From positions 1 to 6,427 of the forward strand of contig JANQPK010000080.1 in assembly GCA_028289505.1 (NCBI GenBank): a DNA stretch of 6,427 nt, read 5' to 3'. Below the pieces are notes generated by a model. That model saw nothing but the letters and a program-made list of their open reading frames with translations. It made no database searches and was not told where the DNA came from. The stretch is from Cyclobacteriaceae bacterium (GTDB lineage: Bacteria; Bacteroidota; Bacteroidia; Cytophagales; Cyclobacteriaceae). Position 1 is the first letter of the stretch, and each line of letters starts with the position of its first letter. Made by a program: the position numbers and the translations under genes. Positions 6,026 through 6,427 of the stretch are shown in pieces.

Positions 6026-6427
6026 ATGGATACTATCAAAAAACTCAACAAGTGGGCCAATGCCCATACCTCCTTAACCTTAGATGGATTACGTATCGTT
6101 TTAGGGGCCTTTATATTTTACAAAGGCATGAACTTTAGCGTTCATATGAATTACCTCTACGAAATCTTAAACCCCCTGGATGAATGGTTGGGTACTGTGA
6201 TTATTGTACACTATGTTACCATGGCGCACCTGGCGGGAGGTATCCTGATCATCATTGGTTTGATTACCAGGGTAGCAAGCTTGGTACAGATACCGGTGCT
6301 GATAGGGGCTATCCTCATCAATTTTATCGGAGTTATGGAGGTTACCAACCTGATCGCATCCACAGTAGTATTTCTAGCTTGTGTTTTCTTCGCGGTAGTT
6401 GGCTCCGGTAAGCACTCAGTGGACTAT
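6026..6427 (+). CDS. DoxX-like four-helix membrane protein (3' end cut by window edge)
   Basis: The 134 visible residues show four hydrophobic segments: about 17-36 (GLRIVLGAFIFYKGMNF), 57-80 (VIIVHYVTMAHLAGGILIII), 83-101 (ASLVQIPVLIGAILINF) and 106-126 (TNLIASTVVFLACVFFAVV). A short ARG/LYS-bearing loop, GLITRVAS (78-85), follows the second helix, and the closing GSGKHSVDY (126-134) matches the end typical of DoxX-family proteins, so probably only a few residues are missing. DoxX-like proteins are small inner-membrane proteins; some relatives are linked to quinone-coupled oxidation or to redox stress, but most members have no known role and none can be assigned here. The ATG at 6026 follows an AT-rich leader without a clear ribosome binding site, 119 bases after the channel stop, so the gene may have its own promoter. 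Confidence 0.75.
   Translation, partial: MDTIKKLNKWANAHTSLTLDGLRIVLGAFIFYKGMNFSVHMNYLYEILNPLDEWLGTVIIVHYVTMAHLAGGILIIIGLITRVASLVQIPVLIGAILINFIGVMEVTNLIASTVVFLACVFFAVVGSGKHSVDY

Noticed and set aside
6184..6411. Plus-strand reading frame of 75 codons near the right edge
   Set aside because: It is an out-of-frame shadow of the DoxX-like gene, whose frame runs from ATG 6026 to the window end with four membrane helices.

Overview
The window looks like chromosomal DNA from a member of the Bacteroidota, probably a Cytophagales-like marine or soil bacterium. Three things point there. The TonB-type protein at the left edge has the N-terminal layout typical of that phylum: a cytoplasmic tail, one membrane helix, then a proline and glutamate-rich linker. 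Gene starts lack clear Shine-Dalgarno sequences. The Tat-exported Gfo/Idh/MocA oxidoreductase resembles proteins common in that group. The assignment to an order is inference.

Layout: on the minus strand, positions 1-523 hold the 5' part of a tonB-like gene whose C-terminal domain lies outside the window. A 308-base divergent intergenic region follows (524-831). Four genes then run left to right on the plus strand. The first encodes a secreted, methionine-rich protein with a probable LolA-like N-terminal region (832-2256). The second encodes a Tat-exported, probably lipid-anchored Gfo/Idh/MocA oxidoreductase (2330-3502). The third encodes a large mechanosensitive channel of the MscS superfamily with a periplasmic coiled-coil domain (about 3519-5906). 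The fourth encodes a DoxX-like four-helix membrane protein that is cut by the right edge (6026 onward).

All five products are predicted to act in or across the cell envelope: energy transduction to outer-membrane transporters, a periplasmic or outer-membrane protein, a periplasmic-side oxidoreductase, an osmotic safety valve and a small inner-membrane protein. Only the oxidoreductase and channel genes are close enough (16 bases, or overlapping, depending on the start used) to suggest co-transcription. The other gaps are 73 and 119 bases. I see no evidence that the genes form one pathway.

I see no RNA gene, insertion sequence, CRISPR array, phage gene or defence system, and no clear sign of a wholly new system. 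The points most worth a second look are the oxidoreductase, which seems to have glycine where its family usually has an active-site aspartate; the channel gene, which has no ATG or GTG start near its N terminus; and the uncharacterised secreted protein.
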